Notes: generated by a model not told the origin, from the sequence alone. 32,324 nucleotides of DNA from Pantanalinema sp. GBBB05 (GCA_016743235.1 VRZD01000056.1:1-32324), one strand, 5' to 3'; shown: positions 1 to 7,621, numbered from the stretch's first letter. Translations and numbers: made by a program.

Positions 1-603
1 ACGCTATGGTTTGGGACTAAACTAACAGAAACTATTCCCAAGCCGCATTCTGTCGTTGAGTTTCCTTTGAGTGCAATCATGCTCAAAGCGGGACACAGCA
101 TGGGCTGTAAATTCCCGGACAAGTCTATTAACCAGGTTGCTCGGATCAGGATGATTGGACCAAATCCAAAAACTTTTTTAGGTCGAGTGAGTCGTTTGTC
201 GCCGCAAGCCTCTTCACAGAAATCTGAAAATTCTTTTGGTTCCCAACCGCAAGCTAAGGTCAATGCTTCGGTTACCTTAGATCACTCTAGCCATGTCCTG
301 ATTCCGGGTAGTCAAGTGAGTGTGGAGATTGTACTAGAGCAGCGGCGCAATGTTTTGACCCTGCCTCTAGAAGCGATTCAACAACTCGAGAGTACCCCTT
401 TCGTTTGGATCAAAAATGCTGCTGGACACGCCGAAAAGCGTCCTGTGAAATTGGGCTTGCAAAACTTAACGACGGCTGAAGTTGTTGCGGGTTTGCAAGC
501 AGGTGAAACGGTTGCCTTGCCATCTCCCACGCAACCACTCACTCCAGGGACCACACTGCAAGAAGATACCAACTCAACAAATTCCCTATCGGCGGCACCT
601 TGA
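1..603 (+). CDS. HlyD/RND-type membrane fusion (periplasmic adaptor) protein, C-terminal part
   Basis: The reading frame is open from the first base, so the gene begins upstream and only about the last 200 codons are present. The visible part has the beta-barrel and membrane-proximal character of HlyD/MacA-type adaptors: a segment with alternating beta strands ending in SHVLIPGSQVSVEIVLEQ, followed by RNVLTLPLEAIQQ and a VWIKNAAGHAEKRPVKLG stretch, which is the usual end of these proteins. The tail after about residue 155 (of the part after the TTG at 67) is Thr/Ser/Pro rich and low complexity. Such adaptors bridge an inner-membrane ABC permease to the outer envelope. The next gene is an ABC permease 3 bases downstream, so the two are very likely co-transcribed and form one export complex. 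The ATPase subunit is not in this window. Confidence 0.85.
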   Translation, partial: TLWFGTKLTETIPKPHSVVEFPLSAIMLKAGHSMGCKFPDKSINQVARIRMIGPNPKTFLGRVSRLSPQASSQKSENSFGSQPQAKVNASVTLDHSSHVLIPGSQVSVEIVLEQRRNVLTLPLEAIQQLESTPFVWIKNAAGHAEKRPVKLGLQNLTTAEVVAGLQAGETVALPSPTQPLTPGTTLQEDTNSTNSLSAAP

Positions 604-606
604 GCT

Positions 607-1797
607 ATGGCAATTTCCTTTCCCGATCTAGTTAAACTGACTTGGCGATCGCTGCAAAGCGATTGGGTGCGTTCCGGCTTAACGGGTCTAGGCGTGTATA
701 TGGGCGTAGCGGCGGTGAGCGCGACCTTAAACATTGCTGACATTACTCATGCCCAAATTGAGAAGAAGCTGGCAGAACGGGATAAACCGTACATTGCGCC
801 TTACCTAGATACAGAAAGTGGGTTTGACCGGGCAGAAATTACCGATGACGATCAAGCGGCATTAAAACGAACCGTGCCAGAAATTCGTTCTATTAGTAGT
901 GTTTCTCGGGTGTGGGTGATTCAAACGGTGCAGTTTGAAGGCACGGAGGTGAAGGAGGTTCAAACCTCTGGGGTGTCTCAAAACTTTATTCAAACAACGG
1001 GGCGACGCATCCTACAAGGACGCTTTTTTAACCCGCTTGATTTTGCCCAGTACCGTCCAGTCGCGATCGTGGATCAGAAATTAGCCACCATTTTGTTTAA
1101 GCACCAGTCTCCGGTCAACCAACCCATCTATGTCCAGGGCAATCGATTAACGGTTGTAGGGATTGTCGAAACCAAATCGGCAGGGCAGGAATACGGACGG
1201 TCATCGGGAGTTCTGTGGTTGCCAAAACCTTTAGCTGAAAGTTTTGCTAGCTTTAGTTGGAACACCCTGCAAATTTCGCCCTATCGTTTAGAAGATATGC
1301 CTATTCTGGAAACGAAGGTGAAACAAATCCTGGAAAAACGCCATCCTCATACGACGGCGTTTAGTGATAGCAACGCCCAAGATTTGGTCAAGGAGCGGGA
1401 GTTGCACCAAACCTCGTCCAAGGCATTGGCTGTCGTGGGATTAATTGCATTAGGGATTGGTGGTGTCGGAATTGCCAATATTACAGTTGCGGCAGTATTA
1501 GAGCGCACCAAAGAAATTGGACTGCGACGAGCGATCGGGGCAACACGTTTTGAGATCATGCTGCAATTTATTCTAGAATCCGTGATTCTGAGTGTTCTAG
1601 GAGGAGTTACCGCGATCGCCAGTGTTCATGGTTTAACTCATCTCACTACCACCACAATCATTCAGGCTCCTTACACCTTTTCGTGGCAAAATGCCGCCCT
1701 ATCGATGGGAGCGGCGATCGCGGTGGGGGTTGGTTCCAGCTTTTTTCCTGCTCTACGCGCAACTCAGATTGATGTGGTCATTGCTCTGCGGGAGTGA
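607..1797 (+). CDS. ABC transporter permease, MacB/FtsX type
   Basis: A 396-residue protein with the MacB-type layout. One N-terminal membrane segment (about residues 24-46) is followed by a large periplasmic domain (about 50-270) and three C-terminal membrane segments. The C-terminal FtsX-like region carries the typical ERTKEIGLRRAIGATRFEI loop that contacts the ATPase. The length is close to that of other stand-alone MacB-type permeases. The ATG at 607 follows the stop of the adaptor gene by 3 bases, which supports coupled translation. Cargo cannot be inferred: family members export peptides, siderophores, macrolides or heterocyst glycolipid-type lipids (DevBCA-like in cyanobacteria). An IS630 element begins 7 bases after the stop codon, so any downstream partner gene has been separated from this operon. 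Confidence 0.9.
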   Translation: MAISFPDLVKLTWRSLQSDWVRSGLTGLGVYMGVAAVSATLNIADITHAQIEKKLAERDKPYIAPYLDTESGFDRAEITDDDQAALKRTVPEIRSISSVSRVWVIQTVQFEGTEVKEVQTSGVSQNFIQTTGRRILQGRFFNPLDFAQYRPVAIVDQKLATILFKHQSPVNQPIYVQGNRLTVVGIVETKSAGQEYGRSSGVLWLPKPLAESFASFSWNTLQISPYRLEDMPILETKVKQILEKRHPHTTAFSDSNAQDLVKERELHQTSSKALAVVGLIALGIGGVGIANITVAAVLERTKEIGLRRAIGATRFEIMLQFILESVILSVLGGVTAIASVHGLTHLTTTTIIQAPYTFSWQNAALSMGAAIAVGVGSSFFPALRATQIDVVIALRE

Positions 1798-1803
1798 ACC
1801 TTA

Positions 1804-1833
1804 TACCAATTTAAATGATATTAGCGACAGATA
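1804..1833 (+). repeat. Left terminal inverted repeat of the IS630 element
   Basis: This 30-bp end pairs with 2919-2948 on the opposite strand at 26 of 30 positions. The stop codon of transposase frame B (complement of 1811-1813) lies inside this repeat, which is common in compact IS630 elements. Confidence 0.9.
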
Positions 1834-2404
1834 GAGCTTCCAGGATGAAAGGAAAACCTGTAACTGAAGTAACAATTTCAGGCGCGAGTTCTGACACCAG
1901 TTGATCAATCTTCGTTTGCAACTGTGTGAGATCCTCAAATAAACTCCACCGTAAATCACGCTTGAGATACAACCACAATCGCTCAATTGGATTCAACTCA
2001 GGACAATGAGGCGGTTGAAACAGCAAAATGATATTCTTGGGTACCTGCAGTCGCTTCGCTTTGTGAAATCGCCCGTTATCCACTTGCAAAATGTTGAGAC
2101 TATCGGGAAAGGCTTGAGAAAACTCATTCAAAAACTGCTGATAGCAATCGGTATCGACATGAGAAAACTGGCAAATGAAATGCTCCCCAGTTAACGGTTC
2201 GACGGCTTCATACAGCCAAAAGGCTTTGAACTGCCACTGCCATGGACCAATCGGTTTGACGCCACAAGCAGTGATCAATTGTCTAATCACTGTCTTGAGA
2301 CCGAAGCGACTTTCATCCTGGGCAAAATAGCGAATTGGTCGCTGTTCATGCACCCCTTGGTTCGCATACACCTTCAGCAGGGCTAAATCATCGGCAAGGT
2401 TTTT
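1811..2404 (-). CDS. IS630 transposase, frame B (DDE catalytic part)
   Basis: The frame is open from 2404, just after an in-frame TAA, to the stop at 1811. It is most likely made as the C-terminal half of an A-B fusion by -1 frameshifting on the A7 run; an ATG at 2371 could allow separate translation. The three catalytic acidic positions of the IS630/Tc1 DDE fold are visible: FAQDESRFGL for the first Asp, LQVDNGRFHKAKRL for the second, and CPELNPIERLWLYLK for the final Glu. Spacing and total fused length (roughly 360 residues) match complete IS630 transposases. No internal stop or deletion is seen, so catalytic competence is plausible. Confidence 0.85.
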   Translation of the reverse strand, partial: KNLADDLALLKVYANQGVHEQRPIRYFAQDESRFGLKTVIRQLITACGVKPIGPWQWQFKAFWLYEAVEPLTGEHFICQFSHVDTDCYQQFLNEFSQAFPDSLNILQVDNGRFHKAKRLQVPKNIILLFQPPHCPELNPIERLWLYLKRDLRWSLFEDLTQLQTKIDQLVSELAPEIVTSVTGFPFILEALSVANII

Positions 2405-2883
2405 TTAAACGCCTCTCGTTGGCCTGGATCCTGTTTGCTGTTTTGCGGTCGCGGCACGTTTAACTTTGCGTTCAGGCGGTAGCGGGTCATCTGGTATACC
2501 GCATGATACTCCGCTTCAACTCCCAACGTTTGCTCTAACCACCCCTGCACTTCCCCATAGCTCTTAAATCCCTCGGGTTCCTCTAAGCGGCGGGCTAAGC
2601 GTTGTTCGGCCCAGACCGGAATCACCCGCTTGCCACCCGGACCATGCTGGATTTCTAGCATCCCAGCTAATCCTCGGTCCCGGTAGGCAGCTAACCACTC
2701 CTGCACTGTTGATCGATGGCGTCCAATGGCTTTGGCAATCGCACTGATGCTTGGAGCCTGCTCCTGCTTCAACCAGTACAGCACTTGCAACCGTTCCTTT
2801 TGCCGAGCGTCACCGACTTGTCGTAACCGTTCAGTTAATTCCTCTAACCTTTCTTGAACTTCAACCGATGTCACTCCTGCCAT
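2383..2883 (-). CDS. IS630 transposase, frame A (N-terminal HTH part)
   Basis: This 166-residue reading frame holds the DNA-binding half of the transposase. A first helix-turn-helix lies around residues 48-72 (SISAIAKAIGRHRSTVQEWL), followed by a second winged-helix-like region around 90-150, typical of IS630 OrfA. It ends seven codons after a GTTTAAAAAAACC stretch in the coding strand (complement of about 2398-2410). There the run of seven A residues allows a -1 slip into frame B. Without the shift the product stops at AFKKTLPMI. The ATG at 2883 is the only plausible start inside the right inverted repeat. Alone this fragment would bind IS ends and could act as a transposition repressor; that role is known for other two-frame insertion sequences and is not shown here. 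Confidence 0.85.
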   Translation of the reverse strand: MAGVTSVEVQERLEELTERLRQVGDARQKERLQVLYWLKQEQAPSISAIAKAIGRHRSTVQEWLAAYRDRGLAGMLEIQHGPGGKRVIPVWAEQRLARRLEEPEGFKSYGEVQGWLEQTLGVEAEYHAVYQMTRYRLNAKLNVPRPQNSKQDPGQREAFKKTLPMI

Positions 2884-2918
2884 TCCTAACGCCCTAAATC
2901 GTTAGATTCAGTCTAATA

Positions 2919-2948
2919 TATCTGTCGCTCCTACCGTTTAAATTGGTA
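2919..2948 (-). repeat. Right terminal inverted repeat of the IS630 element
   Basis: Read on the minus strand this is the partner of 1804-1833. It lies 35 bases upstream of the transposase start codon at 2883, so the transposase promoter probably overlaps or adjoins this end, as is usual in small insertion sequences. Confidence 0.9.
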
Positions 2949-3117
2949 TTACTATACTCTCTCTGAAATTACGACGGGAGCCTTACAACAAAGCGGCAGA
3001 TCCCTCTGTGACAAGATAGATGAGACACCTGAGCGCTTTCAAATTACTGTCTAGTTCAGGTGAACTTCTATGGTGATGCCTTCTGTTTCAACTCCTGCCA
3101 ATAACGGCTCTCAAGGA

Positions 3118-3465
3118 TCAGGTGTGCCCAATTCCACCTGAGCAATGAACCACAACCCGCTCATTGTTCTGATTAGCAGTCGCTAAGAACGGTAAAATTT
3201 GATCAATCAGTAAATCTGGGTCGGCATAGTAAATGTCTTCGATCGGTGCCCAACACACCTGGTCTACTCCAAACGTTTGTCGATAAACGTCAAGCAGATT
3301 GGCATAGCGAACGAGTTGAGATTCGGGAAGCAAACAGCAGACCCGCTTGATCTCCTGGCTCTGCATAAACTCAATCCACTCGTTGACCTTCTCGCTGCTG
3401 TATCGGGAGCGGACGGAGCCAAACACAATCCGTTCACGCTCTGAAGCAGCGGCAAACTTATACAT
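3118..3465 (-). pseudogene. Truncated tyrosine/dual-specificity phosphatase-like gene
   Basis: From the ATG at 3465 the product reads MYKFAAASERERIVFGSVR and ends after 115 residues at VVVHCSGGIGHT. The end is the signature of Cys-dependent protein phosphatases, HCxxGxxR. Two things are wrong. The catalytic-loop Arg position is His (C-SGGIG-H instead of C-SGGIG-R), and a TGA follows one codon later, so the general-acid helices and the rest of the fold are missing. Members of this family normally continue for 50 or more residues after the loop. The sequence between this stop and the IS630 element (2949-3117) shows no convincing continuation. The gene is therefore read as a decayed remnant without activity. 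A longer frame upstream of 3465 exists but is out-of-frame shadow of the neighbouring gene. Confidence 0.65.
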
Positions 3466-3626
3466 AATGAGCGCGTCAAATCTTTGTGTGGGTGTAATTC
3501 CAGAACTGTTGCGAGAACTTTCAAACAGGTTTTGAGGATCATGTATTGATGAACCTATCATTCTGTTTGCGGGAGTAGCGTTGCCACTCTCACAAATAGA
3601 ATAACAAGCTGTTTTATTTGTGATTC

Positions 3627-4172
3627 TTAATGTCCTAACTCCCTCAAGCGTTGAGGTCTTCTGACCCAGAAGTAGATCAGCGCACCTACAAAGTTGATTA
3701 ATAAGATGATGATAACCCACACAATCTTGGTATTCCCTTCTAGAGCTTCCTGGGTTGCACAATCGATTAGCATCCATAGCCAAAATCCTTGCATTAAAAG
3801 CACAATGACTCCGGGAATGAACAATGTACTCAGCATTCTGCTTAACACGCTATCGCTATCCCTGGCTGGGGCAACAGAAATGTCAATGTTTGCCTGATCT
3901 AGCTTTTGTATAAGGGTGGGATCGTTAGGTAAATTAACGTTCACCGTCTCACCTGTTTTCGTTATCACCAGGGCTTGTGTGCGATCGTTTGTAAAAGTAA
4001 CCTTTTCGACCTGATTTTGCTCAACCGCTTGCATAAACTGGTCATAGGACCAGATTTCCCTGGCTGAAACTTGCGGACAGGCGATCGCTGTTAGTAGAAA
4101 GCTGAGTAAAGCGATCAAAATCAAATTCTTTTTCAAAACCCTTCTCCCTCTGGTTGGCTCAAATGAAGGCAA
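3627..4172 (-). CDS. Membrane protein with FtsH-ectodomain-like and PLDc_N-like regions
   Basis: A 181-residue protein. Residues about 14-32 form a signal-anchor helix. Residues 41-100 resemble the extracytoplasmic domain of FtsH proteases: YDQFMQAVEQNQVEKVTFTN, a TKTGETVNVNLP strand, and a LIQKLDQANIDISV ending. In FtsH this is followed by a second membrane helix and the AAA protease. Here a helix at about 117-136 runs into WMLIDCATQEALEGNTK and a further helix at 149-169 ending FVGALIYFWVRRP, which is the pattern of the PLDc_N (phospholipase D-nuclease N-terminal) membrane domain. No ATPase or protease motif is present. It may modulate the membrane FtsH complex, but this is inference. The start is uncertain: a later start near LKKNLILI would still leave the signal-anchor intact. 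Confidence 0.7.
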   Translation of the reverse strand: MPSFEPTRGRRVLKKNLILIALLSFLLTAIACPQVSAREIWSYDQFMQAVEQNQVEKVTFTNDRTQALVITKTGETVNVNLPNDPTLIQKLDQANIDISVAPARDSDSVLSRMLSTLFIPGVIVLLMQGFWLWMLIDCATQEALEGNTKIVWVIIILLINFVGALIYFWVRRPQRLRELGH

Positions 4173-4194
4173 CTTCTAGCCCCCCATATTCCAA

Positions 4195-4689
4195 TCACTC
4201 CTGGACTTTGATCATGGGCGGATCAGGTTCATCCGTCCAGTAATCCGTGCTTTCAAATCTTCCAACCTTGCCCATCGATCGCGATAGCCACTTGTCTGAG
4301 TCGGGAAAGTAGCAAACTTCGTAAGGCAAGTTTTCTCCCATCATCAAAATCTCTACAAATTCATCGGTGTGATTGTAGAACTGGTGAGCAATGCGTTCGC
4401 CATGAGGGAAGGATATAGCATCCCCTTCTTTTACTTCGGTGGTTCGATCGCCATAGCGCAACATCGCCCTGCCTTTGAGGATCAGGCAAAACTCATCTTC
4501 ATGAACGTGATAATGAAACGGGCAGGAAAGTGATTTTGGCTTTAACCGTTCCACCACGACTCCCATGTGACTTTCCTTGCGATTCATAGAAGGGGTTAAG
4601 CGTTTAGACCAGCCTGAGTAATGTTCTGAGTAATGCGCCTCTTCCCACTTCAAGTCGTTCATGTTGACGATGTTTGGCATCTCAGACAT
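4195..4689 (-). CDS. Cupin-domain protein
   Basis: A 164-residue single cupin. Motif 1 is clear: H59, H61 and E66 in FHYHVHEDEFCLILKG fit G(X)5HXH(X)3-4E(X)6G, so a metal site is likely. Motif 2 is FPHGERIAHQFYNHT with H102 as the probable fourth ligand, with a slightly longer spacing than the consensus. The C-terminal extension after about residue 125 carries YFPDSDKWLSRSMG, a feature of sugar- or carboxylate-binding cupins of unknown substrate. It lies 9 bases downstream of the SnoaL-like gene on the same strand, so the two are probably one transcript. Enzyme activity (isomerase, dioxygenase, decarboxylase) cannot be chosen from sequence. Confidence 0.85.
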   Translation of the reverse strand: MSEMPNIVNMNDLKWEEAHYSEHYSGWSKRLTPSMNRKESHMGVVVERLKPKSLSCPFHYHVHEDEFCLILKGRAMLRYGDRTTEVKEGDAISFPHGERIAHQFYNHTDEFVEILMMGENLPYEVCYFPDSDKWLSRSMGKVGRFESTDYWTDEPDPPMIKVQE

Positions 4690-4698
4690 AGGAAGTCC

Positions 4699-5133
4699 TC
4701 ATTCATTGACAGTTGATGGTTCAACCACTAGCAAATTTGCATCACGAGCGATCGCCCAGTCCCCCTCGGCTTGCTTATGTAGAATTGTGAGGACATCTCC
4801 GGTGCGGCGCATTGGGGAACCTGTTTGTAGAGGAGTGATGGACACTGAGAGATCAGCCCAACAGTACGCCCAATCTTCGGCAATGTGGATCTCTTTAATT
4901 TCTCCACTCGGTTCAATGCAGTAATGCTGAATTGCCTGTTGAAACCCTGCTGAAAACGCTTCTTTTCCCTGCATTGGTGGTTTTCCTGGTACTAAAAAGA
5001 TGACATCTTCAGCCATCAAGTTTAGTAGTTGGGGTAAATCACCGTTTGCTGTTGCCGTATGCCAGGTGGCAATCAAGTGACGAATGGCTTGCTCATCCTG
5101 CTCAAGCGATGTCAGGTTGGCTGAATTAGCCAT
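4699..5133 (-). CDS. SnoaL/NTF2-like protein (SgcJ/EcaC, YybH-type)
   Basis: A 144-residue alpha+beta-cone protein. The start, DEQAIRHLIATWHTATANGD, and LLNLMAEDVIFLVPGKPPMQGKEA are typical of the SgcJ/EcaC family, as is the later RRTGDVLTILHKQAEGDWAIARDANLL. These small barrels bind a hydrophobic ligand in a central pocket; some act as isomerases or cyclases in polyketide pathways, but many have no known substrate. It is the first gene of a likely two-gene unit with the cupin. The 272 bp upstream (5134-5405) separate it from a divergent methyltransferase-like gene and hold no gene I can support. Confidence 0.8.
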   Translation of the reverse strand: MANSANLTSLEQDEQAIRHLIATWHTATANGDLPQLLNLMAEDVIFLVPGKPPMQGKEAFSAGFQQAIQHYCIEPSGEIKEIHIAEDWAYCWADLSVSITPLQTGSPMRRTGDVLTILHKQAEGDWAIARDANLLVVEPSTVNE

Positions 5134-5405
5134 AAATCCTCCTAATCTCAGCGGTCAACGCATCTCTGAGATGACTAGAGTGACGACCAAACTCACCCGT
5201 GGTTGCATGAGAGTGAGGTTTCATCATGATAGCAGTACAGAAGAACTCATGCAACTGACCTTAGAAGGGCGATCGCAAAGAAATTGAAACTTTACTCCTT
5301 CGAGATGAATAGCAGACACAGTAGTGTAAGCAGGAAGCCTAGCCGAAAGGATAGTGCGCTTCTAAAGCCAGTACGCCACACTCAGTTTGTTAGGGAGGAA
5401 CAACG

Positions 5406-6089
5406 ATGTTTATTCTCAAAGTCCTATACGCTCTTCTAGGGAACTTTGTGATTTTTGGTGGGTTACTATTTCTACCCGCAGGAACGTTGAATTGGTGGCG
5501 TGCCTGGGTCTTTCTGGGGGTAGTTGCCGTTAGCGTCATTGCAACTATGATCATTGCCTTTCGAGAGAATGAAGAACTTTGGAAGGAACGCCTCAAACCG
5601 CCCATTCAACAGGGGCAACCTCTGGTAGACAAAATTATCATCAGCTTGTTTGTGCTCGCCTTCTTTGCTCTGGTTGCTGCCATTCCTCTGGATGTCTTTC
5701 GATTTCATCTGTTGAGCAGACCCGGTGCGATCGCTTCGGGATTGGGCTTGCTGCTATTCATCGCAGGTTGGTGGATGATCGCGTTTTCCTTCAAGGAAAA
5801 TACCTTTGCGGCTCCGGTAGTAAAACATCAAGCAGAACGGCATCAAACAGTCGTTGATACCGGAGTTTACAGCATTGTCCGCCATCCCATGTATGCCGGG
5901 GCTGTGTTGCTGATGATTGGGATGCCGCTGTGGTTAGAATCCTACGGCGCAGCTTTGTTTGCGATCGTTCCAATTATCTTGTTGGCAGTGCGAATTGTGT
6001 TTGAGGAAAAATTCCTGAAACAAGAATTAAGTGGATACGATGCCTATACTGAGCGAATTCGATACAGGCTGCTGCCTTATGTATGGTAA
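5406..6089 (+). CDS. Isoprenylcysteine carboxyl methyltransferase-like membrane protein
   Basis: A 227-residue integral membrane protein with about five hydrophobic segments. The C-terminal part carries the ICMT/PEMT signature: DTGVYSIVRHPMYAG at residues 151-165, with RHPMY at 159-163, followed by a membrane segment, an FEEKFL stretch at 199-204 and YDAYTERIRYRLLP near the end. The family uses S-adenosylmethionine to methylate lipophilic substrates at the membrane. Prokaryotic members are widespread and mostly of unknown substrate. A GGGAGGAA Shine-Dalgarno lies about 7 bases before the ATG, fixing the start. It is transcribed alone, divergent from the SnoaL-cupin pair. Confidence 0.85.
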   Translation: MFILKVLYALLGNFVIFGGLLFLPAGTLNWWRAWVFLGVVAVSVIATMIIAFRENEELWKERLKPPIQQGQPLVDKIIISLFVLAFFALVAAIPLDVFRFHLLSRPGAIASGLGLLLFIAGWWMIAFSFKENTFAAPVVKHQAERHQTVVDTGVYSIVRHPMYAGAVLLMIGMPLWLESYGAALFAIVPIILLAVRIVFEEKFLKQELSGYDAYTERIRYRLLPYVW

Positions 6090-6234
6090 AAGTTTGAGCA
6101 TAGATCATCTACCTTCAGGATGATAATCCTCATTTGATTGGCAAAGAACTATCAGCCTGGTATGTCTTTCTTGGTCGCTAAGCGTGAGTCGGCTTTAGCA
6201 CCTAACTTTAATAGCAACGTATGATGGAGGACGG

Positions 6235-6633
6235 ATGAGAGAAGTACAGTATCGCGGGGGATGCCTCTGTGGAGCAGTTCGTCTGGAAATTGCTGCTGAA
6301 CCATATCGGGTGGGTATTTGCCATTGTCTAGACTGTCGCAAGCACCACGGGGCAATATTCAATACGGTTGCAGTGTTTCCTGCCGATGCGGTGAGCATCA
6401 CCGGCACGACAGCTAACTATCGCGATCGCTATTTCTGCCCAGCTTGCGGCTCCTCAGTCTTCGGACGATCGGGTGATGAAATCGAAATCCCTGCTGGCAC
6501 CTTCGATACACCAAACCAAGTGACACCTACCTATGAACTCTGGACATGTCGTCGGGAGGATTGGCTACCCCCGTTTAATGTTGCACGGCGATATGAGCAC
6601 GATCGAGAAGGGACAGCACGCACCGAGCCATGA
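6235..6633 (+). CDS. GFA (CENP-V/GFA-domain) zinc protein
   Basis: A 132-residue protein with the complete zinc ligand set of the glutathione-dependent formaldehyde-activating enzyme family: C10 and C12 (GGCLCGAVR), C29, C31 and C34 (CHCLDCRKHHGA), and C68 and C71 (FCPACGSSVFG). The founding member binds glutathione and speeds formation of S-hydroxymethyl-glutathione; most homologues have unknown substrates and may handle other thiol adducts. The start at 6235 is supported by a GGAGG just upstream. The gene is convergent with the HTH regulator that ends at 6655, leaving only 21 bases between them. A second GFA gene lies at 15325-15729 and is clearly divergent in sequence. Confidence 0.9.
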   Translation: MREVQYRGGCLCGAVRLEIAAEPYRVGICHCLDCRKHHGAIFNTVAVFPADAVSITGTTANYRDRYFCPACGSSVFGRSGDEIEIPAGTFDTPNQVTPTYELWTCRREDWLPPFNVARRYEHDREGTARTEP

Positions 6634-6654
6634 CCGAAACTTAGCCCAATGTTA

Positions 6655-7527
6655 TTAACCGTTAAAGAAGCTGCTATTGTTGCTGGTGAGATTGATTTGT
6701 TTCCAGTTTTGTTCTGTCGCTTCATTTGCGGGAAATAAACATTCAATTCTCAGCTCTTGCAACGTAATGTCGTAAGGTGTTCCTAAAGTGGCGATCGTCG
6801 AGAAAAACTGCAACTCCCACTTTTCTCGCTTGAGATGGACAGTGAGCAGCATCGTGTTTTGAGCGGTTCGATCGCTCTGATGCCAGGTTTCAGCAATACC
6901 AGGATAATTCATCAACTCATCCAGCAATGCTCTGGATTGCTCACTTTCTCCATCGGCGATCGCTTCTCGGTGCAGTCGTTGCAGTAAATGTCCTGAAAAG
7001 TCTTCCCAATTTACAACAAATGGACGCAACCCTTGCGGATGAAACATCGCTCGCATGAGATTGACTTTTCCATCTCGATAAAAGTGAGTTTGCAGTTGTT
7101 CTGGAGCAATGAACGTGGTTAACAACCGAGTTGCAGCGTTGTTTGTTAGCAGGAGATTCCAGTAGCGATCGACCACAATCGCTGGGTAAGGTTCTTGCTG
7201 TCGCAGCATGAAGTCCAAAGCTTTACGAATCGCAGCCATTTCAGGAGCCGAGAGATCGGTTTCCGCATGAATAGGGGCAAATCCGGCAGCCGTCAGCATC
7301 AGATTTTGCTGCCTCAGTGGAATTTCCAGGACTTCTGCCAGTTGCAGCACCATCTCTCGACTGGGTTTGGCACGTCCGGATTCAAGAAAGCTGATGTGCC
7401 GTTGAGAGACTTGACTAGTTATAGCCAAATCAAGCTGGCTATATCCCCGTTGACTGCGCCATTGCTTGAGGAGCAGCCCAAAGGAGTCAAGTTGTTGCTC
7501 TGAGGGCGAAGTCCGTTGCTGCATCAT
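6655..7527 (-). CDS. HTH transcriptional regulator with MmyB-like ligand-binding domain
   Basis: A 290-residue regulator counted from the second Met (MMQQRTSPSEQ); an alternative start at 7548 adds seven residues. Residues about 15-70 are a Cro/C1-type helix-turn-helix (LLLKQWRSQRGYSQLDLAI, then QVSQRHISFLESGRAKPSRE). The rest matches the MmyB-type PAS-like sensor domain, with AIVVDRYWNLLLTNNAA and the late DITLQELRIECLFPAN segment. In actinobacteria such regulators often adjoin an oxidoreductase or hydrolase that they control. Here the divergent neighbour is an alpha/beta hydrolase, and a perfect palindrome at 7552-7570 lies between the two starts. Autoregulation and control of the hydrolase are likely but inferred. 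Confidence 0.9.
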   Translation of the reverse strand: MMQQRTSPSEQQLDSFGLLLKQWRSQRGYSQLDLAITSQVSQRHISFLESGRAKPSREMVLQLAEVLEIPLRQQNLMLTAAGFAPIHAETDLSAPEMAAIRKALDFMLRQQEPYPAIVVDRYWNLLLTNNAATRLLTTFIAPEQLQTHFYRDGKVNLMRAMFHPQGLRPFVVNWEDFSGHLLQRLHREAIADGESEQSRALLDELMNYPGIAETWHQSDRTAQNTMLLTVHLKREKWELQFFSTIATLGTPYDITLQELRIECLFPANEATEQNWKQINLTSNNSSFFNG

Positions 7528-7551
7528 AGGACGTTCAAAAACAATCACTTT

Positions 7552-7570
7552 AATTACCTGGGAGGTAATT
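7552..7570. promoter_or_regulatory. Candidate operator: 8-bp perfect inverted repeat
   Basis: AATTACCT (7552-7559), spacer GGG, AGGTAATT (7563-7570) form a perfect dyad. It lies 24 bases upstream of the HTH regulator start (7527) and 51 bases upstream of the hydrolase start (7622), well placed for a regulator of both. The size suits a dimeric Cro/C1-type HTH protein. Binding is inferred. Confidence 0.6.
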
Positions 7571-7621
7571 GCTTCGATTATCTCCTTTTCACATCATAGA
7601 GGCATACCGATCGAGGTAAAA

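Larger units (their letters stand above)
1804..2948 (-). mobile_element. IS630-family insertion sequence with two-frame transposase
   Basis: The element is bounded by near-perfect 30-bp terminal inverted repeats, 1804-1833 on the left and 2919-2948 on the right. They match at 26 of 30 positions: an outer block TACCAATTTAAA and an inner block AGCGACAGATA are identical, with four mismatches between them. The repeats begin with TA at both outer ends, in keeping with the TA target duplication of the IS630/Tc1 superfamily. If TA is counted as the duplicated target, the element itself is 1806-2946 (1141 bp). It encodes a transposase in two overlapping frames on the minus strand. It lies 7 bases after the ABC permease stop and in the opposite orientation. 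Both ends and both reading frames look intact, so the element may be active or recently inserted. Confidence 0.9.

Noticed and set aside
3118..3783. 221-codon minus-strand frame that extends the phosphatase remnant upstream
   Set aside because: Its first hundred codons run antisense-like through the neighbouring membrane-protein gene and are Cys/Arg/Ser rich without any family signal; the homologous start is at 3465.
7466..7621. Extension of the alpha/beta hydrolase upstream of 7622
   Set aside because: It overlaps the divergent regulator gene, crosses the palindrome and lacks the family pattern; a ribosome binding site supports 7622.
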